Below are positions 60,612 to 64,000 of a DNA stretch of 64,000 nucleotides, piece by piece (position 1 is the first letter of the stretch; each line of letters begins with the position of its first letter). The notes beneath the pieces were generated by a model. It was not told the DNA's origin, searched no databases, and saw only the letters and a list, made by a program, of their open reading frames with translations. The position numbers were made by a program, and so were the translations under genes. Source of the stretch: Actinoplanes lutulentus (lineage in GTDB: Bacteria; Actinomycetota; Actinomycetes; Mycobacteriales; Micromonosporaceae); assembly GCF_003259845.1 (NCBI RefSeq), contig NZ_QLMJ01000004.1:248001-312000 (forward strand), written 5' to 3'.

Positions 60612-61729
60612 AAACCCCCGTGATCGCTGACCTGACACGTACGTGTCAACCCTTCACCACCGCCGGACTGCTGTCCGCCCTCGAAACCGCTTGGGCCGCG
60701 ATCCGCGGTCGCCACCCCGAGGTCCCGGAAGTCGTCCTGATCGTCGGCTCCGGCTCGCCGGCCAAACCGAGCGCCGCCCTCAAATACGGGCACTTCGCTT
60801 CGCTGCGCTGGCAGCACGGCGACCGCCAACTCCCGGAAGTCCTGATCTCCGGTGAAGGACTTAAGCGCAGCCCGGCCGAAATTCTGGTCACCCTGCTGCA
60901 TGAGGCCGCGCACGGTCTCGCCGACGTTCGTGGTGTCCAGGACACCTCCCGGCAGGGCCGCTGGCACAACAAGAAGTTCGCGACCCTCGCCAAGGAACTC
61001 GGCCTCGTCGCCGAGAAGGACGACAAGCTCGGCTACTCGCCCTGCAAGCTGTCCGACCAGGCCGCCGCCGACTACGCGGCCACGATCCAGACCCTTGGTA
61101 AAGCGCTGAACGTCTTCCGCCACCCCGAAGTGATCGGGGAGGGCAAGAAGCGGACGAACAACAACAACGGTGTGTCCTGCGAGTGCGAATGCCCCCGCAA
61201 GATCCGCCTGTCGTTGGAGGTGTTCGACAAGGGCGCGATCGTCTGCGCTAGCTGCGAGGCGGCGTTCCTGCCTGAGGACGTCGACCGGGACACCTACGAG
61301 TTCCCGACGTTCGGCCAGCCGTGCACGCACGGCGACGACCAGGCCGACCCGGTGCCGGCCGACGCCAACCTGGACGACCCGATGGTGTTCTTCGACCCGT
61401 CTGGTGAGCGGTACGGCATTCCGACGTACCCGTTCAAGCTGGCCCCGACCGGCCTCGCCACCCTGCGCCAACTGCGCGCCGATGGACTGCGCCCTGGCGG
61501 TCAGGAGATCGCCGCACAGCTGATGTGGCGTCGCGGCCATCGCCGCGCCTTCCTCTACCGCATCGATCTCGCGGTCCCGAAACGCACTGCCACTGCCGCT
61601 CAGCGTGCCGCCTTGGACAAGGCAATGACCGCACGCCGGACCTGCCCCGAATGCGGGGTTTTCCAGGACTACTACATCCCGCGCCGCACCGGCGCCTGCC
61701 TCGACTGCACCCCCGGAGGTGCCCGATGA
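60608..61729 (+). CDS. SprT-like zinc metallopeptidase fused to an RRQRL-type zinc-binding domain
   Basis: 373 residues. N-terminal metallopeptidase with the SprT-type zinc site HEAAH at 98-102 (ILVTLLHEAAHGLADVRGVQ) and a substrate-side W-H-N-K segment (RWHNKKFATLAKELGL). A Cys pair-rich middle follows (VSCECECPRKIRLSLEVF, IVCASCEAAFL). From ~263 on it repeats the previous protein: DPSGERYGIPTYPFKLAPTG, LATLRQLRADGLRPGGQEIA, CPECGVFQDYYIPRRTGACL. SprT/Spartan enzymes degrade proteins trapped on DNA, so a part in clearing conjugation intermediates is plausible. The 16-bp palindrome (60633-60648) lies within its first codons. Confidence 0.85.
   Translation: MKTPVIADLTRTCQPFTTAGLLSALETAWAAIRGRHPEVPEVVLIVGSGSPAKPSAALKYGHFASLRWQHGDRQLPEVLISGEGLKRSPAEILVTLLHEAAHGLADVRGVQDTSRQGRWHNKKFATLAKELGLVAEKDDKLGYSPCKLSDQAAADYAATIQTLGKALNVFRHPEVIGEGKKRTNNNNGVSCECECPRKIRLSLEVFDKGAIVCASCEAAFLPEDVDRDTYEFPTFGQPCTHGDDQADPVPADANLDDPMVFFDPSGERYGIPTYPFKLAPTGLATLRQLRADGLRPGGQEIAAQLMWRRGHRRAFLYRIDLAVPKRTATAAQRAALDKAMTARRTCPECGVFQDYYIPRRTGACLDCTPGGAR
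60633..60648. promoter_or_regulatory. Perfect 16-bp palindrome, copy 2
   Basis: Identical to 58001-58016 (TGACACGTACGTGTCA), again followed by a CCCTTCACC block. Here it is inside the SprT-like gene, coding for LTRTCQ, so selection on the DNA site rather than on protein alone may keep it. Confidence 0.8.
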
Positions 61730-62049
61730 CCCGCACCCACCGTCGCCTCGCCGAGGTCCGTGACCTGGGCGAAAACCTGCACTCGGACTACTACGAGACC
61801 GTCTACATCCTGGACCAGCTCGAACAGCAGACCGCCGACCTCCTGATGGCCGCGACACAGATCCAGGAACTCGCTGCTGAAACTGCCGAGGACATCCGGC
61901 AAGCCTCCTTCGGTAACCGCCGCGAGGCGTGCACCCACTGCGACGGCACGATCTACGTCGACCGAGACGAATTCGGCCCACTCTTCTTCTGCATCGGCTG
62001 CGCCGGCGCGGGCTGGGCTGCCGCCTACTTCGCGGGCGGTGCCCGATGA
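61726..62049 (+). CDS. Small protein with coiled coil and zinc ribbon
   Basis: 107 residues. A helical first half (VRDLGENLHSDYYETVYILD, QLEQQTADLLMAATQIQELA) suggests dimerisation; the second half has two CxxC pairs, CTHC and CIGC (ACTHCDGTIYVDRDEFGPLF). ATGA overlaps link it to both neighbours. Family not recognised. Confidence 0.75.
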   Translation: MTRTHRRLAEVRDLGENLHSDYYETVYILDQLEQQTADLLMAATQIQELAAETAEDIRQASFGNRREACTHCDGTIYVDRDEFGPLFFCIGCAGAGWAAAYFAGGAR

Positions 62050-62453
62050 GCCTGATCAACCAGCAGCGCATCCGCATCGCCAGCACCGCCGTTGGCTCCC
62101 GCGACCCGTGGGCAGGCTTCTGCCCGTGCTGCCAGTGGGGCGGAACCTTCCTCTCCTGGCTCGACGCGATGACCTGGGCTGCACTCCACGCCCGGCAAGA
62201 CCACTGCCGTTTCTGCATCGACACACAGATGCCCGCCGGACGCGAAGACGTCCTCGGCGAACTCTACGAACGCTGCCCCGTCTGCACGATCCCGTGCGCC
62301 GACTGCGACGGGCTCGCCGTCTACCCGGCGAACTACAACACCCCGACCGAACTGGTCGATGACCTCGCGGTTCTCCGCCTCACCCCGATCTTCTGCGACG
62401 GCTGCCACGGCGTCGCCGCCGTCATCCCTCTCGATCCGGAGGTCCTCGCATGA
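62046..62453 (+). CDS. Cys-rich multi-zinc-ribbon protein
   Basis: 135 residues with five CxxC pairs: CPCC, CRFC, CPVC, CADC and CDGC, likely coordinating two or more zinc ions. Segment AMTWAALHARQDHCRFCIDT resembles the zinc-finger proteins on actinophage and AICE modules. Start overlaps the previous stop (ATGA). Function unknown; probably nucleic-acid or protein binding. Confidence 0.75.
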   Translation: MSLINQQRIRIASTAVGSRDPWAGFCPCCQWGGTFLSWLDAMTWAALHARQDHCRFCIDTQMPAGREDVLGELYERCPVCTIPCADCDGLAVYPANYNTPTELVDDLAVLRLTPIFCDGCHGVAAVIPLDPEVLA

Positions 62454-62875
62454 CCACGATCGCCGTCACCTTCGCCGCTGTCGCGGTGACGTTGCACGCT
62501 GCCCATCAACTGGGCGACCACATCATCCAGACCGACACCGATGCCGGTAACAAGGCCGCGCCTGGCCGGCATGGCTGGCGTCACGTGCTCGTGCACGTCG
62601 CGACCTATCACCTCACCGCTTTGGTGATGCTCGCCGTCACCGCCTGGCTTCTTCACCTGCCGATCACGGCAACCGGTCTCACCGCCGGAATTGGTTTCTC
62701 CGCCGCGACTCACGCGGTTATCGATCGCCGCTGGCCTGTGCGCTGGCTGCTCAACAACACCGGCTCCGCCGCCTTCGCTGACCGGCAAACGCCGATCTGC
62801 GGCATGTACCTCGCCGACCAATCCCTCCACTACGGCTGCCTCTGGGTCGCCGCCCTCCTCATCGCCTGCCTCTGA
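62450..62875 (+). CDS. Small polytopic membrane protein, DUF3307-like
   Basis: 141 residues, about four helices (IAVTFAAVAVTLHAAHQLGD; YHLTALVMLAVTAWLLHLPI; LTAGIGFSAATHAVIDRRWP; YGCLWVAALLIACL). Conserved-looking His/Asp residues in or near the helices (HQLGDHIIQTD, HVLVHVATYH, ADQSLHYG) recall DUF3307 proteins found on phages and plasmids; I hold that assignment loosely. It overlaps the previous gene by ATGA. Could be a spread or pore component. Confidence 0.65.
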   Translation: MTTIAVTFAAVAVTLHAAHQLGDHIIQTDTDAGNKAAPGRHGWRHVLVHVATYHLTALVMLAVTAWLLHLPITATGLTAGIGFSAATHAVIDRRWPVRWLLNNTGSAAFADRQTPICGMYLADQSLHYGCLWVAALLIACL

Positions 62876-62890
62876 CGAAAGGACACCGCC

Positions 62891-63100
62891 ATGTACCGCT
62901 ACATGCTCTCCTACACCTCTCCTGAGGCTCAGGGCTTCAAGAACGGCAACTGCGAGGTCACCCTCCCCCTGCCGATCCGCACGATGGACGACGTCAACAC
63001 CGTCACCAAGATGCTCAAGGAGCACTTCGGGCTCAGCAGCCCGCTGTTGCTCGGCTTCTCTCGCTTCGAAGACATTCCGCCTGCTCGGCAGGCGTCATGA
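62891..63100 (+). CDS. Small hypothetical protein
   Basis: 69 residues beginning MYRYMLSYTSPEAQGFKNGN, with an alpha/beta pattern (CEVTLPLPIRTMDDVNTVTK, MLKEHFGLSSPLLLGFSRFE) and no Cys ribbon. GAAAGGA precedes the ATG, so it has its own ribosome site. The stop overlaps the next start (ATGA). No family recognised. Confidence 0.7.
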   Translation: MYRYMLSYTSPEAQGFKNGNCEVTLPLPIRTMDDVNTVTKMLKEHFGLSSPLLLGFSRFEDIPPARQAS

Positions 63101-64000
63101 CGACCGCCGTGTCCGCAACGGACACCTCCCAGCCCGCGCCGCGTAAGCGGCTCAACGCTGACACTCTCCAGGTCGGCGTCCTGATCCTCATCGTCTTGTC
63201 CGTTGGCCTGATGGCCGGTGCTGCTTCCTTCACCCACGTCCATGACTGGACTCTCGACAACAGCCCTGCCGACACCCCGGAATGGTTCGGCTGGGCGAAT
63301 GCGGTCATCTCAGAGTTGATCCCGACCGCATCCATCATCGAGATCGGCCGTCGCCGTCGCCGTGACCCGCACGCGAAGGTCGGCTACCCGATGCTCCTGT
63401 TGTTCGGCGCTGTCGGCTTCTCGCTGACCGCGCAGCTCGCCGTTGCCAAGCCTGGCGTCTCCGGCTGGGTGGTCTCCGCCCTGCCCGCGCTGGCCTTCCT
63501 CGGCCTGTCCAAGCTCGTCTTCTCCGTCACCAGCAAACGGCCCACCGACCCGGTCGCGGCTGACATGCCGGCCACCTCACCCGCCACGTCTCTCGACACC
63601 ACGCGCGTAGAGGACCGCCCGGCCGCCGCATCCAAGACCAGGGCCACCACACCCCGTAAAAGCACACCGGCGAAGAAGACCCCAGCGAAACGGACCCCGG
63701 CCAAGAAGACCAGCCCGGCAGTACCGAAGCCCATCCCGGCTCCGCCGCCTGAGGCTGACGTGACGGTTCCCGCTGCGCCGGTCATTCCGCGGTTCCCTGA
63801 GCCGCTGCTGACCAACGCCCGGAGCATCGCCGCCTCGCACCGCGACGTCTACGGCGAGGACATCAACGCTGGCCAGCTCGCTGTCCGGCTGCGTGTCCCC
63901 AGCTCGCAGGCGACCGACATCCTCACCCAACTCGAAACGAACCCGCCGATCCCGGCCACCACCCGGCCGCACAACGGCAGCACCGTCACGACGGTCACCG
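63097..64000 (+). CDS. DUF2637-family membrane protein (spread-type), truncated by the window end
   Basis: 301 residues visible and still open at base 64000. Four helices at ~25-150 (VGVLILIVLSVGLMAGAASF; WANAVISELIPTASIIEIGR; YPMLLLFGAVGFSLTAQLAV; SGWVVSALPALAFLGLSKLV), the DUF2637/SpdB2-like domain of conjugative elements. Then a Lys/Pro/Ala-rich tail (STPAKKTPAKRTPAKKTSPA) and a helical C-terminal region (LTNARSIAASHRDVYGEDIN, QLAVRLRVPSSQATDILTQL) that looks like a winged-helix DNA-binding module. Such proteins help plasmid spread between mycelial compartments. Starts in the ATGA overlap. Confidence 0.82.
   Translation, partial: MTTAVSATDTSQPAPRKRLNADTLQVGVLILIVLSVGLMAGAASFTHVHDWTLDNSPADTPEWFGWANAVISELIPTASIIEIGRRRRRDPHAKVGYPMLLLFGAVGFSLTAQLAVAKPGVSGWVVSALPALAFLGLSKLVFSVTSKRPTDPVAADMPATSPATSLDTTRVEDRPAAASKTRATTPRKSTPAKKTPAKRTPAKKTSPAVPKPIPAPPPEADVTVPAAPVIPRFPEPLLTNARSIAASHRDVYGEDINAGQLAVRLRVPSSQATDILTQLETNPPIPATTRPHNGSTVTTVT

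Noticed and set aside
60557..62224. Minus-strand ORF of 555 codons opposite the SprT-like region
   Set aside because: Antisense of four genes linked by ATGA overlaps with clear zinc motifs; product shows no domain.

Overview
The window is very GC-rich, densely coded actinobacterial chromosome with many GTG starts and ATGA-type gene overlaps. The type VII secretion genes, the glnA/glnE/glnA2 nitrogen cluster, the polyprenol-phosphomannose mannosyltransferases and the large Lys/Ala-rich histone-like protein suggest a mycelial actinomycete. My best guess is Micromonosporaceae (Actinoplanes-like), but the family is inferred, not proven.

Region 1 (1-14.5 kb) is an ESX-type type VII secretion locus: the C-terminal part of an EccE-like protein, eccC, eccD, eccB, a mycosin (mycP) in an apparent operon behind two WXG100 genes, and two divergent genes. 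One of these is a putative substrate or chaperone; the other is an 883-residue protein with a WXG-like helical head and a long Pro/Gly repeat tail. The mycosin has lost all three catalytic residues and the oxyanion Asn.

Region 2 (14.5-52.1 kb) is core chromosome. It holds an RDD membrane protein, glnA with a textbook four-part GlnR box, a DUF218 protein, a secreted phytase-like esterase, two GT-C mannosyltransferases, an OhrR-type regulator with its operator, glnE, a class I amidotransferase, an acyltransferase, an MDR oxidoreductase, LtrA, DUF350, an ECF sigma factor with a membrane partner, glnA2, nadE, panB, an RNB ribonuclease, a giant H1-like protein, asd, a methyltransferase, a small TIR protein, an unusual GAPDH, a PLP dehydratase, an ABC-2-like membrane protein, ribA and an M15 peptidase. 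glnA, GlnE (which adenylylates GlnA) and the adenylylation-site-less GlnA2 lie within about 22 kb, an arrangement I recall from Streptomyces.

Region 3 (52.1-53.4 kb) is non-coding: two sets of ~60-bp direct repeats, the RNase P RNA gene (rnpB), then a remarkable nested perfect inverted repeat.

Region 4 (53.4-64 kb, running off the end) looks like part of an actinomycete integrative and conjugative element (AICE). It has a lower-GC left part (a membrane coiled-coil protein, an HTH-CutA1 fusion, an XRE/TPR regulator with a divergent palindromic control region). This is followed by a translationally coupled operon: a TraB/TraSA-like DNA translocase split over two genes, several small CxxC zinc-ribbon proteins, paired DUF6197-like proteins, a SprT-like metallopeptidase fused to a copy of its neighbour's zinc-binding domain, small membrane proteins and a DUF2637 spread-type protein. 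No integrase, replication initiator or tRNA attachment site was found inside the window; these would be expected beyond 64 kb.
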